A DNA stretch of 64,000 nt from Meconema thalassinum. Taxonomy: Eukaryota; Arthropoda; Insecta; Orthoptera; Tettigoniidae. The translations under genes were made by a program, and so were the position numbers. Location: positions 230,595,297-230,659,296 of the forward strand of contig OX336396.1 in NCBI GenBank assembly GCA_946902985.2, written 5' to 3'. The notes below the pieces were generated by a model. The model saw nothing but the letters and a program-made list of their open reading frames with translations. It did not search any database and was not told the origin of the DNA. Below are positions 43,709 to 54,329 of the stretch, one piece after another; the stretch's first letter is position 1, and every line of letters starts with the position of its first letter.

Positions 43709-44671
43709 GAAAACGAATTAAATTTTGTTTACTAAGTCAACACTGAAAAATGGCTCCCAACACGATGATAGATAAATAAATAAATAACTCTCGTTCATCT
43801 TCTTCGTCACATTCTGATCTTTCATTCTCCGAGGAAGTTAAAGAGGAAATCATAGCGCCGCAGAATGTGACCGACATAAATATACAGCTATTTACAAATT
43901 AGATTTTGGGTTCAAGGATGTAAGCTTGGTTTCAGTTCGTTTGCTCCATGTTGCTTTGTATTATACAGTATATGTGGATGGTTTGAGCGTGTATTTGTGA
44001 GGTTTGTACGCGCATGCGCAGTATACACACATTGCGGTGATGTGTTGTATCTCTTAAAGCAGAACATCCTACAAGGAGAGCTGGCTATTCCGGAAATCGA
44101 TGAGCTCTTTCAAGAGGCACGTTTTCCTCACAAGTCCTAATTTACTAACTTTTGGTGAAGCTGATTGCCTTAATTCTTCAGTAACATTAAGTAGTTTGTC
44201 GTTGGTTTTCTTTTCCTGCATCCCGTCTGCGGCACATGACTCGTTTGGAATTCAGCACACCATGAGTCGTCTTACGGGCAAATGGAACAAAGTGGCTACC
44301 GACTCAAGTTTGAGGAGTAATGCTCTCTATGTTCAACATTAGATCAAATGGGGAGTCTTATACTCGACATAAAAGATACAGCGGAAACTTGCCTGCTGCG
44401 GAAAATTCTTCCAGGGCACGCTAGGCTATATCGAGAGCGCTTGAGCCTGGAGCAGCGTTACAAGGTATAGCAACTTGGAACTAGATTTAGTACAAATTAC
44501 ACCAATTTAACATCTAGAAATTCAGACAGGCTTGGTTGATTTACTTTTTAGAAGTAAGTTACATTTATCGTTATTACCAAATATAAGAATCAGGAGTTCT
44601 TGACCATCTTAACAATCTTTTCAGTATGTGAGGAAATGAAGATTAAGTCTTTCACCGCCCGGATTACTTTT
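43709..44671. other. No gene recognised
   Basis: An open frame at 44100-44342 has no recognisable motif. There are ATAA tetranucleotide runs near 43765-43790. Confidence 0.4.
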
Positions 44672-44860
44672 CAAATTATTCATATTTATTTGGGCTAATG
44701 CCGTGTGAAAATAATATTAAATACCAGCAGACGTTTCGAGAGGAACCTTGCCTCCTTGTTTTAATTCCATTGAAAAAGTATTCAAGGTTCCTTGGAAAAG
44801 TCTGGTGGTATTTAATTTTATTTCCACACGGCATTAGCCAAAAAAAATATGAATAATTTG
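44672..44860. mobile_element. Near-perfect foldback hairpin element
   Basis: Left arm CAAATTATTCATATTTATTT...GGCTAATGCCGTGTG (44672-44733) pairs with right arm CACACGGCATTAGCC...ATATGAATAATTTG (44801-44860). The inner part pairs again through AGGAACCTTG (44741) and CAAGGTTCCT (44783). The whole 190 bp can thus fold into one long hairpin. No coding. Confidence 0.8.
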
Positions 44861-44924
44861 TATAAGAAGATATGAATCATTGGAATACAGTTTTTATAAA
44901 CACATTCTGCTAGTAAATGGACGA

Positions 44925-45371
44925 TAAATAAATATAAGAATTAAAATTAAAAATCAAAATAAAACATTAAATAAAAATAAAAGTAAAAATAAAACTAAGA
45001 ATGAAATAAAATTAAATATAAAAATAAAAGTGAAAACAAAAATGAAAATGAAATTAAAAATAAAAATAAGAAAAATATAAAGAAAATGAAAATAATAGAT
45101 ATAAAAATAAATTTTAAAATAAAAAAGAGACAAAAATAAAAATAAAGATAAAAATAAAAATAAAAAATAAAGATGAAGATGAAAATGAAAATGAAAATGA
45201 AAATGAAAATGAAAATGAAAATGAAAATAAAAATAAAAATAAAATAAAAAATTAAAATTAAAATTAAAATAAAAATAAAAAAATAAAAAAATAAAAAAAA
45301 AAAAATAAAAAAATAAAAAAAAAAAAAAAAATAAAAAAATAAAAATAAAAAAATAAAAAAAAAAAAAAAAT
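44925..45371. repeat. A-rich low-complexity tract
   Basis: AAAATAAA, AAAATG and poly(A) units on the plus strand, including about seven GAAAAT units near 45180-45230. The Phe/Ile/Leu-only frame on the other strand is an artefact. Confidence 0.95.
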
Positions 45372-47228
45372 TATATATCTCTACATTTGTTTTTAATTCA
45401 TAATTTGGCCATGTTGCATTTTGAATGGATGTGATTGACAAATTGTGTTATGACTGAATCGTTAATGTGACATGTATAGCCTATTAAATCATAGGATACA
45501 TAAGATCAATGGTTATAAATACTTAGGAGGCTGATTAATAAATTAACAACATCTTAACGAAAAATAATGTACCTGGGCAAATTTTATAAATTTACATCAA
45601 CACTTTAATACTCTTCACACAATCAGTGCTCACGCTTGTCTTCAGTGTTGTTATCTTATGGTGTGCTACAATGAATTACATGTTTGTAGACGCCAAGTTC
45701 TGGTTGATTTTGCCATTCATTACTGACCAACCATTTTGGGAGTAGCCTACATCACATCCTTCTTTTCTCCAGTAGAGATCATTAATGGCACAGGCTCCTA
45801 ATGCTGAGGCAATATTTCCCCCTTTCTGTTTTTAGCAAGATTTGTAAGTATTCACAATCATATCACTGTAGTAATTTGAGTATTTTACTCTATATTTTAA
45901 CCCTGAGTTACGAATTTCTAGAATTTAATAGTTTTACATTCACTAATACCATCTGTAGGCTATGTTTTTAAGTGGCCATTTAAAAATTTTGCAAATTCAA
46001 GTTTTCTCCTAGAACTTTGACAGATCTAAATTTGGACAAGATATTTATGTACGGTATTAAGTTTTATGGTTCTTTTCTCGTCTTAGCACCGTTTTCACCA
46101 ACTCAAACAATATATGAGTTCACTTCTGACTGCATGTTTACGCGAAGAATCATGGGAAGCTCTTGTAAGCATTTCTATTGGCTGTCGGGGACATATGATT
46201 GAAACAAGACATAAAATCATGTTGCGTCGAATAAAATTGACTAGTTCCTTTTAATAGTTTCTGCGAAAAAGTTAATAAATAGGTAGAAATTACATATGAC
46301 AATATAGGGCAATCCCTTAAGTTACTGTGGATTCATTGCACTATTTACGTGAGGCAGTGACGACCTGGATTCATTCGCACTGTCTTCAGCACAATCACAC
46401 TATAAATTGTACGAACATTACTCGATATTATTCACAGTAGGCCTATAGTATTTCATGATCCAGTAGCGCTGTCTAGAGACATATTTTAATTGTTTGGTAG
46501 GCTTGTATAGTTCAAAATTTCGTACGCTACAATTTTAACCCTAGAATACTAACATTATTCAATTGATGCTTAATACTAATAATACGTTAAATTTACGTAC
46601 ATTACCAACTTTGTGCTAAGACACCAATTAGTTAAATTTCATTTTCATTTCGTATGTATTTATCAGTGCCTTACACTATATTTAGTCTACACTGAAGGGA
46701 GTCTCTGAAAAGAGTAAAGCCCCACTTCGCATTCGGGATGCGTCAGGGCCCCCAAGTTGAATGATTGAATTTAATATAAATTTCGTATATAACACTATGT
46801 AAATACACTCCTCTCTGGCCTTTGAAGTTTAATACGCTAAGTTCCATCATAAATACAACAAATACAGATGTCGTTTACTTTAACGTAAATAGAAGTACGT
46901 AATCTCTCCAGCCTCTTACACTGTCTCTGGTTTTTATGAGGTTGTTTTTATAGTCCCTCTGAAGTGTTGTGAGATATCTACATCAAATTCCCCACCTCTT
47001 TGTTATTGCCATGGAGAAACTGATATGTAGTTAACTTCAAGGATAGTTTCCAGGCAATTCTTTGCCCCATGTTTATGCCTCTAGAACTGATTGACATTAA
47101 TAACAAAAGCATTGACATCACCACCATAGACCAGTAGAAGCACTGCTAGAAGATGGTAGGGTGGGGACAGATATAGAGGGAATTCTAAGCAATTAAATTA
47201 TTCATACAAGTCAATTTTACCTATGTTA
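45372..47228. other. No gene recognised
   Basis: Unclassified sequence with no convincing frame. GGGATGCGTCAGGGCCCC near 46737 looks like the tail of an unidentified repeat. It ends at the GTAT duplication of gypsy-3. Confidence 0.45.
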
Positions 47229-47232
47229 GTAT

Positions 47233-47914
47233 TGTTACGGCTGTGAGCGTGTGTCATCACTCGCCGCATGAGTCACAACTGCCCCAGGGCTGGGCTGTGC
47301 CCTGCCTCCTGTATTGCGCGCGCCTTATGCAACAGGGCTACTAGGACAAAGGGATAGTCCAGAATGTTCGTGACTGGACCAGCGATGGAAACCTCGCGAA
47401 GCCGTGAACTCTGGATGGATCTAGAAGCATTTATTGAGTCACCGGCCTGCTATATAAGAGCGACCTGTCACGCAGCAGTGGTTGTTGTGTTTTACGAGCT
47501 AGTGCGAGCGATTATCTTGTGCGACAGAAGTGTGGTGACGAAGTGCTGTGCGAGTTACGAAATCCAGTGGCATTGTTTCTTCAGCTTGTGGACAGCGAAA
47601 TAGCCTGCAGCAAGTGATCGTAAGTAATTGTGGTCGGTGAACATAAGGGAGAGGGACAGGTAGTTTCTGTCAAGGCCACCGTACTCATTAGGACGGATTA
47701 ACTTCTGTGGTCTGTTTACAAGTGGAAGGCCAATAGCGCATAAGGAAGAGACTTAAGGAAACTGAGTAAGGCTCCTAATTGCTTGTATTGGCTGATTAGT
47801 GTAATTTTCTGGCCTGTAATAAATTATATTTCTTTAAGCAGTAATTGGTGTTGTGCTTTGTACCCCCACCGTAATCCAGTTAACAAAAGTGCCACTAGGG
47901 GGTGGCACGTAACA
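47233..47914 (+). repeat. gypsy-3 5' LTR
   Basis: It has a TATATAA box at 47451-47457 and AATAAA at 47818-47823, giving U3 of about 250 bp, then R and U5. The tips TGTTAC/GTAACA are inverted repeats. A 79-residue frame inside it recurs in the other LTR and is not a gene. Confidence 0.95.
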
Positions 47915-47916
47915 AC

Positions 47917-47930
47917 TGGTGTCAGAAGCC
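47917..47930 (+). promoter_or_regulatory. gypsy-3 primer-binding site
   Basis: TGGTGTCAGAAGCC lies two bases after the LTR. Its complement, ending TTCTGACACCA, looks like a charged tRNA 3' end, possibly tRNA-Leu. The tRNA identity is from memory of Leu tRNA ends and should be treated as tentative. Confidence 0.65.
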
Positions 47931-48013
47931 AGATTACGAACTCAAGCACAACACCTGACGGTCCTGGTTTCAAACCCCGAGCAGGTCATTTTCTCTAATT
48001 TTCCTGTGAGTGC

Positions 48014-51000
48014 ATGCCCTTTACAAGACAAACAACTAAAATGGAGGAGAAATTGGCAGCATTGCTAGAAAAGTTAAATGGCATGGAAACCAAGATGGAG
48101 GACGGCCAGAAGAATTTAACCAAGGAGCTAACTGCCAAATTAGAAGACGGCCAGAAGAAGCTAGAGGACGGCCAGAAGAAGATGGAGGACGGCCAGAAGA
48201 AGTTAGCCGAGGACCTAACTGCCAAACTAGAAGACGGCCAGAAGAAGTTAGCCGAGGACCTAACTGCCAAACTAGAAGACGGCCAGAAGAAGATGGAAGA
48301 CGGTCAAAATAAGCTAGCGGAGGACCTGAAGAAATTAGAACTGGGTCTGCGAGAGGAAGTCACGGCAGTGGAAAAGAAGTTCGACGCCTTACAAGTGGAA
48401 GTTGCCGAGCTGCGCCAACGCCCGCTGATGGGGGTGGAGGAGAAATTCAACGCCTTACAAGTGGAAGTTGCCGAGCTGTGCCAACGCCCGCTGATGGGGG
48501 TGGAGGAGAAATTCAACGCCTTACAAAAGGAAGTTGCCGAGCTGCGCCAACGCCCACTGACGGGGGTGAAAGAGGAATTCAACGCTCTACGAGAGGAAGT
48601 TGCCGAGCTGCGCCAACGCCCGCCCACCGTTACACCGGGAATATCAGGAACGGGACATAGCAGAGTGACGCCCCCAACCTTCGACGGAAAGGTCCCGTGG
48701 AGCACCTACTTACGTCAGTTCGAGGCGGCCTGTTCCATAAATAACTGGAACAACACAGAAAAGGCTACAGCTCTAATTGTAGCGCTGAGAGGTGACGCCC
48801 TTAACGTCCTTCAGGCCATCCCGACTGGATCCCAGGACTACGCTTCCCTGATCGCCCATATGGAGTCCCGATATGGAGATAGCCATCTTCAGCAGGCCTA
48901 TCAGATGCAGCTCCGGACCCGGGTACAGAAGAACGCGGAAACCCTGCAGGAGTTCGAGATGGACATCGCACGTCTCGTAAGGCTCGCCTACCCAACAGCG
49001 CCGGCCGACTTTCTGGAGCAGATAGCGACGCAGACTTTCACCGACGGGCTACGGGACTCGGACACTCAACAGGCGCTGCGACTCGCGCGCCATAAGACCC
49101 TGGCAGATGCGCTGAGCCACGCACTTCAATTCGAGACGGCAAAACAGACATCCAGAATGCACGCGCGGTTGCGCCAAGTGGACGTCGATGAACCAGCAAA
49201 AACCAACGAGACCAAGCCCCTGGCCGACGAATTGATGGAGGCGCTAAGCCGTTTCTTCAAGAATCGCAGTACCACCAATAAAAACGTAGCTGAAGGACAT
49301 CCGGAGAGGCGGCCCGGAAGAGGACTACCGACCTGCTGGACATGCCGTAAGAGAGGCCACCTGAGCAAGGACTGCGGTGATCGCCGCCGCCAAGGGTTTC
49401 CGTCGGGACAGTCAGTCGTAGGGAAACCGCGCGGCCCAGGAAAGCAAGTATCAGCCAGCCTAGGGGGGCAAAGGTTGGCTTGTGACAGTCGTCAAGCCCC
49501 GGCAGTCCAAGTTCGTGTGACGCAGTTACGGAGGGATAATAGCAGCCTGATGGTCGACGGAGTCGTCAACGGAGAGAGCTGGCCCATGCTAATCGACACG
49601 GGAGCATCGAGGACCATCGTCAGTCCCACCGTGATCCCGAAGTGGAGAGTTCAACCCACACAAAGGAACCTCCAGCTAATAACTGCGACCGGAGAGACCG
49701 CACCGGTACATGGCGAAGCATCACTGGAGTTCGTCATTGGTCGACGGGCGATAAAGCATCCAGTGCTTGTGGCTGACGTATCAAATGAAGTGATCATCGG
49801 ACTGGACTTCCTGGACCAGAACAACATCATCTTGGACCTGAGTACCAACACTCTGCACTTCGGAGGTGAGGAACTTGCTTTGCAACCAGCACACGAGGCC
49901 GTCACCGCACGACGAGTAAGGCTGAGAGAGGACGTCATCGTTCCTGCCAGGACGGAGGTCAGCGCCGCCGTAATTGTCGACGGAACTGCTGAGGGAGTGG
50001 CGGCTGTCATCGAGCCAAAATATGAGGACATCCAGACAAAAGGATTGCTAGTTGCCAAGACCCTCATCAAAACGACGTCTCGACCGTACGTCCGCCTGTC
50101 CAACCTGAACGACTACGACATTACGGTTCACCGGGACACCAACCTAGGAGTCTGCGAGCCCGTTACCTGGATTGCCCGCATCACCGACACGACGGACGGA
50201 CACCTGCAGACGGACAACCGAAGAAGACGCACACTGCCAGAAGAACTACAGAAGCTGTACCAAGGATCCCAGGACCATTTAGACGAGGAACAATCACGCC
50301 AACTTCAGGACCTGTTACGCGAATTCCAGGACGTCTTCTCCGTGGGGAGCAAAGACTTCGGCAGGACAAGCTTGGTCCAGCACAGAATCGACGTTGGGGA
50401 CAGCGCACCGATTAGGGCCCCATTCCGACGAGTCCCGCTCGCCAAGCAAGCCGAAGTCGACCGGATGGTAGAAGAGATGAAGGAGCAAGGGGTGATCGAG
50501 CCATCACATAGTCCTTGGACTTCTCCGGTCGTGCTAGTGAAGAAGAAGGACGGTTCCACCAGGTTCTGCGTGGATTACAGGCGGGTGAATGACGTCACGA
50601 AGAAGGACAGCTACCCTCTACCCCGGATCGACGATACCCTGGACACCATATCAGGGTCGAGATGGTTCTCCACCTTGGATTTGAAGAGTGGCTACTGGCA
50701 GGTGGAGGTCCACCCTAAGGACCGCGAGAAAACGGCGTTCTCTGTGGGCAGCGGGCTCTGGCAGTTCACCGTCATGCCATTCGGTCTGTGCAACGCCCCT
50801 GCGACCTTCGAAAGGCTAATGGAGTCCATTCTGAGGGGACTACACTGGAAGACCTGCCTGGTCTACCTAGACGACGTCATCGTTCTGGGGAGAAGCTTCG
50901 AGGAGCACTACAGCAACCTGAAGGAGATCTTGTTGAAGCTACGGGCTGCCCAGCTGAAGTTGAGCCCCAAGAAGTGTCAGCTCTTCCAGAAGCGGGTCCA

Positions 51001-53056
51001 GTACCTTGGGCATATCGTCTCCGAGGAAGGGGTGCGCACCGACCCAGAGAAGACCTCAGCTGTGAGGGAGTGGCCAGTTCCGAAGGACAAGTCCCAACTA
51101 CGAAGCTTCCTGGGACTCTGCACTTATTACCGTCGCTTCGTGAGGGGATTCGCCGACATCGCCAAACCTTTACATCGACTGACTGAGAAGGACCAACTCT
51201 TCACGTGGACAGCAGAATGCCACAGTGCCTTCGAACAACTCAAGCAGGCTCTGTGCACCGCGCCTATTTTGGCCTACCCCAGACCTGGAACAAGGTTCAT
51301 CGTCGATACCGATGCCAGCGACTTTGGCATAGGGGGAATCCTGTCGCAAGTAGTGGACGGCGAGGAAAGAGTAGTGGCCTACTTCAGCAAGGCCTTGTCA
51401 AAGCCAGAAAGGAACTACTGCGTCACCAGGAAGGAGCTGCTCGCCATCGTGAAGACCATTGAACACTTCCACAAGTACCTGTACGGGCAAGAATTTCTCA
51501 TCAGGACCGACCATGCATCCCTGCGGTGGCTCCTGAACTTCAAGCAGCCCGAGGGTCAACTCGCGCGGTGGTTAGAGAGGCTTCAACAATACAACTTTGA
51601 GATTCAGCACAGGAAAGGCCAACTGCATGCTAACGTCGACGCCCTGTCACGAAGACCGTGCCCCGAAGACTGCACCTTCTGTACTAGGAGGGAGGAGAAC
51701 ACCGGGATACTGTGCCGACGGACTACTGTGGAACTTCAAGGGAACTGGAGCCGCGAATCTTTCACGCGGGCACAAGCAGAAGATGATGACCTGGGACCGA
51801 TAGCCGAATGGAAGAAGGCCTGTGTCCCCAGATCCGGGTGGAACATTGTGAGTGACTGCAGCCCAAAGTTTAAGTCCTACTGGGCACAGTGGGACTCGCT
51901 GATTGTAAGGGATGGCCTCATCTGCCGTACCTGGGAGAGCACCGACGGGAAGACATCTCGGGAACAAGTCGTCGTTCCAAAGGCTATGACGGAGGAAGTC
52001 CTGAAGGAAGTTCATGGAGGATCATCTGGTGGACACCTAGGGATAAAGAAGACCCTGGAGAAGCTGAGAGAGCGGTTCTACTGGATCGGATGCCGAACAG
52101 ACGTGGAGAACCACTGCGCGAGGTGCCACGATTGCGCAGCCAGCAAGGGCCCAGGACGAAGACGACGGGGTCCACTGAAGACCTACAACGTGGGCGGCCC
52201 CATGGAGAGAGTGGCCATCGATGTTGCTGGGCCATTCCCGTTAAGCGAGGCAGGGAACCGCTACATATTAGTCGTCAGCGACTACTTTACCAAATGGCCG
52301 GAGGCGTATGCGCTCCCTAACCAAGAAGCCGCGACGATCGCAGAGACCCTGGTGAAGGAATTCGTCAGCCGGTACGGAGTACCCCTGGAGCTGCACTCCG
52401 ACCAAGGGAGGAACTTCGAGTCGCAGGTGTTCCAGAACCTATGCCAGCTGCTGGGAATCCGGAAGACAAGGACAACGCCGCTACACCCTCAGTCCGACGG
52501 GATGGTAGAGCGATTCAATCGCACCATCGAGAACCATCTCCGAATAGTCGTCAGCGAGCACCAGAGGGATTGGGACAAGCATCTTCCACTATTTCTCCTG
52601 GCCTACCGCGCCGCCGTGCATGAAGCCACCGGGTGCACACCAGCCCGGGCCATGTTTGGGAGGGAGCTCCGTCTACCTGTCGATCTTGCCTTCGGCCGAC
52701 CTGGGAATGATCCGATCCCGATAAGCCAGTATTGTCAAGAACTGGTCGACCAACTGGAGGACGTACACGCGTTCGCGAGGAGGAAACTGCGGATCGATAC
52801 CGACCGAATGAAGACCCGATACGACCAGCAGACGGATGCCGGCGGATTCCACGAGGACGACCTGGTCTGGCTCTTCAACCCATTACGGAAGAAAGGCCTG
52901 TCACCCAAACTGCAGAAGTCCTGGGAGGGCCCGTACCGAGTCGTGAAACGGATCAACGATGTCGTCAACAGGATCCAGCGGAGCCCGAGGGCGAAGATGA
53001 AGATCGTGCATCGAGATCGCCTGGCAGCCTACGGAGGGACACAGACGGACCAATGA
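48014..53056 (+). CDS. gag-pol: gypsy-3 Gag-Pol fusion polyprotein
   Basis: Single 1680-residue frame with no frameshift between gag and pol. Residues 1-115 form a coiled coil built from DGQKK-type repeats. Residues about 119-206 are four 22-residue repeats (AELRQRPLMG). The capsid is at about 210-400, with a zinc knuckle CWTCRKRGHLSKDC at 441-454. The protease Asp is at 528 (IDTGAS). RT follows with YLDD at 951-954, and RNase H TDAS at 1099-1102. The integrase zinc motif starts at His1334 (HLG, CARCHDC), with catalytic Asp1403, Asp1463 and Glu1499 (D-35-E). A GPYRV module lies near the C-terminus. All signature residues are intact. A second in-frame Met lies nine codons in (48053) and could also start translation. 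Confidence 0.95.
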   Translation: MPFTRQTTKMEEKLAALLEKLNGMETKMEDGQKNLTKELTAKLEDGQKKLEDGQKKMEDGQKKLAEDLTAKLEDGQKKLAEDLTAKLEDGQKKMEDGQNKLAEDLKKLELGLREEVTAVEKKFDALQVEVAELRQRPLMGVEEKFNALQVEVAELCQRPLMGVEEKFNALQKEVAELRQRPLTGVKEEFNALREEVAELRQRPPTVTPGISGTGHSRVTPPTFDGKVPWSTYLRQFEAACSINNWNNTEKATALIVALRGDALNVLQAIPTGSQDYASLIAHMESRYGDSHLQQAYQMQLRTRVQKNAETLQEFEMDIARLVRLAYPTAPADFLEQIATQTFTDGLRDSDTQQALRLARHKTLADALSHALQFETAKQTSRMHARLRQVDVDEPAKTNETKPLADELMEALSRFFKNRSTTNKNVAEGHPERRPGRGLPTCWTCRKRGHLSKDCGDRRRQGFPSGQSVVGKPRGPGKQVSASLGGQRLACDSRQAPAVQVRVTQLRRDNSSLMVDGVVNGESWPMLIDTGASRTIVSPTVIPKWRVQPTQRNLQLITATGETAPVHGEASLEFVIGRRAIKHPVLVADVSNEVIIGLDFLDQNNIILDLSTNTLHFGGEELALQPAHEAVTARRVRLREDVIVPARTEVSAAVIVDGTAEGVAAVIEPKYEDIQTKGLLVAKTLIKTTSRPYVRLSNLNDYDITVHRDTNLGVCEPVTWIARITDTTDGHLQTDNRRRRTLPEELQKLYQGSQDHLDEEQSRQLQDLLREFQDVFSVGSKDFGRTSLVQHRIDVGDSAPIRAPFRRVPLAKQAEVDRMVEEMKEQGVIEPSHSPWTSPVVLVKKKDGSTRFCVDYRRVNDVTKKDSYPLPRIDDTLDTISGSRWFSTLDLKSGYWQVEVHPKDREKTAFSVGSGLWQFTVMPFGLCNAPATFERLMESILRGLHWKTCLVYLDDVIVLGRSFEEHYSNLKEILLKLRAAQLKLSPKKCQLFQKRVQYLGHIVSEEGVRTDPEKTSAVREWPVPKDKSQLRSFLGLCTYYRRFVRGFADIAKPLHRLTEKDQLFTWTAECHSAFEQLKQALCTAPILAYPRPGTRFIVDTDASDFGIGGILSQVVDGEERVVAYFSKALSKPERNYCVTRKELLAIVKTIEHFHKYLYGQEFLIRTDHASLRWLLNFKQPEGQLARWLERLQQYNFEIQHRKGQLHANVDALSRRPCPEDCTFCTRREENTGILCRRTTVELQGNWSRESFTRAQAEDDDLGPIAEWKKACVPRSGWNIVSDCSPKFKSYWAQWDSLIVRDGLICRTWESTDGKTSREQVVVPKAMTEEVLKEVHGGSSGGHLGIKKTLEKLRERFYWIGCRTDVENHCARCHDCAASKGPGRRRRGPLKTYNVGGPMERVAIDVAGPFPLSEAGNRYILVVSDYFTKWPEAYALPNQEAATIAETLVKEFVSRYGVPLELHSDQGRNFESQVFQNLCQLLGIRKTRTTPLHPQSDGMVERFNRTIENHLRIVVSEHQRDWDKHLPLFLLAYRAAVHEATGCTPARAMFGRELRLPVDLAFGRPGNDPIPISQYCQELVDQLEDVHAFARRKLRIDTDRMKTRYDQQTDAGGFHEDDLVWLFNPLRKKGLSPKLQKSWEGPYRVVKRINDVVNRIQRSPRAKMKIVHRDRLAAYGGTQTDQ

Positions 53057-53080
53057 TTGATCGGGACGATCAGCCTTTTT

Positions 53081-53093
53081 AGGAAGGGGGTGG
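53081..53093 (+). promoter_or_regulatory. gypsy-3 polypurine tract
   Basis: AGGAAGGGGGTGG directly precedes the 3' LTR, the position of the plus-strand primer. Confidence 0.85.
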
Positions 53094-53775
53094 TGTTACG
53101 GCTGTGAGCTTGTGTCATCACTCGCCGCATGAGTCACAACTGCCCCAGGGCTGGGCTGTGCCCTGCCTCCTGTATTGCGCGCGCCTTATGCAACAGGGCT
53201 ACTAGGACAAAGGGATAGTCCAGAATGTTCGTGACTGGACCAGCGATGGAAACCTCGCGAAGCCGTGAACTCTGGATGGATCTAGAAGCATTTATTGAGT
53301 CACCGGCCTGCTATATAAGAGCGACCTGTCACGCAGCAGTGGTTGTTGTGTTTTACGAGCTAGTGCGAGCGATTATCTTGTGCGACAGAAGTGTGGTGAC
53401 GAAGTGCTGTGCGAGTTACGAAATCCAGTGGCATTGTTTCTTCAGCTTGTGGACAGCGAAATAGCCTGCAGCAAGTGATCGTAAGTAATTGTGGTCGGTG
53501 AACATAAGGGAGAGGGACAGGTAGTTTCTGTCAAGGCCACCGTACTCATTAGGACGGATTAACTTCTGTGGTCTGTTTACAAGTGGAAGGCCAAGAGCGC
53601 ATAAGGAAGAGACTTAAGGAAACTGAGTAAGGCTCCTAATTGCTTGTATTTGCTGATTAGTGTAATTTTCTGGCCTGTAATAAATTATATTTCTTTAAGC
53701 AGTAATTGGTGTTGTGCTTTGTACCCCCACCGTAATCCAGTTAACAAAAGTGCCACTAGGGGGTGGCACGTAACA
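53094..53775 (+). repeat. gypsy-3 3' LTR
   Basis: Copy of 47233-47914. Differences noticed: T for G near 53109, G for T near 53595 and T for G near 53651. The TATA box is at 53312-53318. Followed by the GTAT duplication. Confidence 0.95.
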
Positions 53776-53779
53776 GTAT

Positions 53780-54302
53780 TGTAGGGTCAAACCCTTATAG
53801 CGTTATGGGCCATTGCAATGAAGGAGCTTCTTCTAATAATGCCACGGGTCGATCATTCGGCACCATTTTCGTTAAAGTTTTTTTTAAATTACTTCCAGAA
53901 CAAGCAGTGCTATCACTGTGTTGTAACTAAAACAATGGGGGGATCATTCTCTCTCGGGATATATCGATGTGTTAAAGTTCCGTGATTAACTTGTTTAGTA
54001 ATAAGTATTCTTTGGACATGCCGTAGTCAGCTGGCATTCCGCGCGTGTGATCTTTTGAATTTGTGTTTCTTAACGTTCTTAGTCAGAGCTAGATTAGTTA
54101 CTTGGCGATAAATATGGATAACTCTGAATGATGAGGAATTAAGTAAGGTTTTAACAATCAGTGAAGTGTATGAGAGTGATTTTTTGACTGATGACAATGA
54201 CTTTGAAACATTTCCAATACAAATTATAAAAAAGTAATTATTTATAAAGAAACTATTTAAACTAAGTTTAAATTATTTAGGATCTAACACATTTAAAATA
54301 TA
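53780..54302. other. No gene seen
   Basis: Unclassified AT-rich sequence between gypsy-3 and the CTAG-ended repeat. Confidence 0.5.
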
Positions 54303-54329
54303 CTAGCAATCCGCCCGGGTTCGCCCGGG
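54303..54329 (-). repeat. Helitron-like 3' terminus (minus strand)
   Basis: Read on the minus strand: CCCGGGCGAACCCGGG, a perfect 6-bp stem with a CGAA loop (54314-54329), then CGGATTG, CTAG and T. Hairpin, short spacer, CTAG and a following T fit a Helitron end. The element body would extend rightwards, perhaps to about 55130, but its other end is not identified. Confidence 0.5.

Larger units (their letters stand above)
47233..53775 (+). mobile_element. gypsy-3: complete, young Ty3/gypsy retrotransposon
   Basis: Two 682-bp LTRs (TGTTACGG to CGTAACA) are flanked by the 4-bp duplication GTAT (47229-47232 and 53776-53779). The interior has a primer site, a single 1680-codon gag-pol frame and a GGAAGGGGGTGG polypurine tract. 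I noticed three differences between the LTRs, so the insertion is recent. A solo LTR of the family is at 3849. Codon use is more GC-rich than in gypsy-1 and gypsy-2, pointing to a separate lineage. Confidence 0.95.

Noticed and set aside
44995..45441. 148-codon minus-strand frame rich in Phe and Ile
   Set aside because: It is the complement of an A-rich low-complexity tract; composition alone produces it.
47364..47603. 79-codon frame repeated at 53225
   Set aside because: It lies wholly inside the gypsy-3 LTRs and shows no protein family signature.
48304..48705. 133-codon minus-strand frame opposite gypsy-3 gag
   Set aside because: Shadow of the 66-bp repeats on the other strand.
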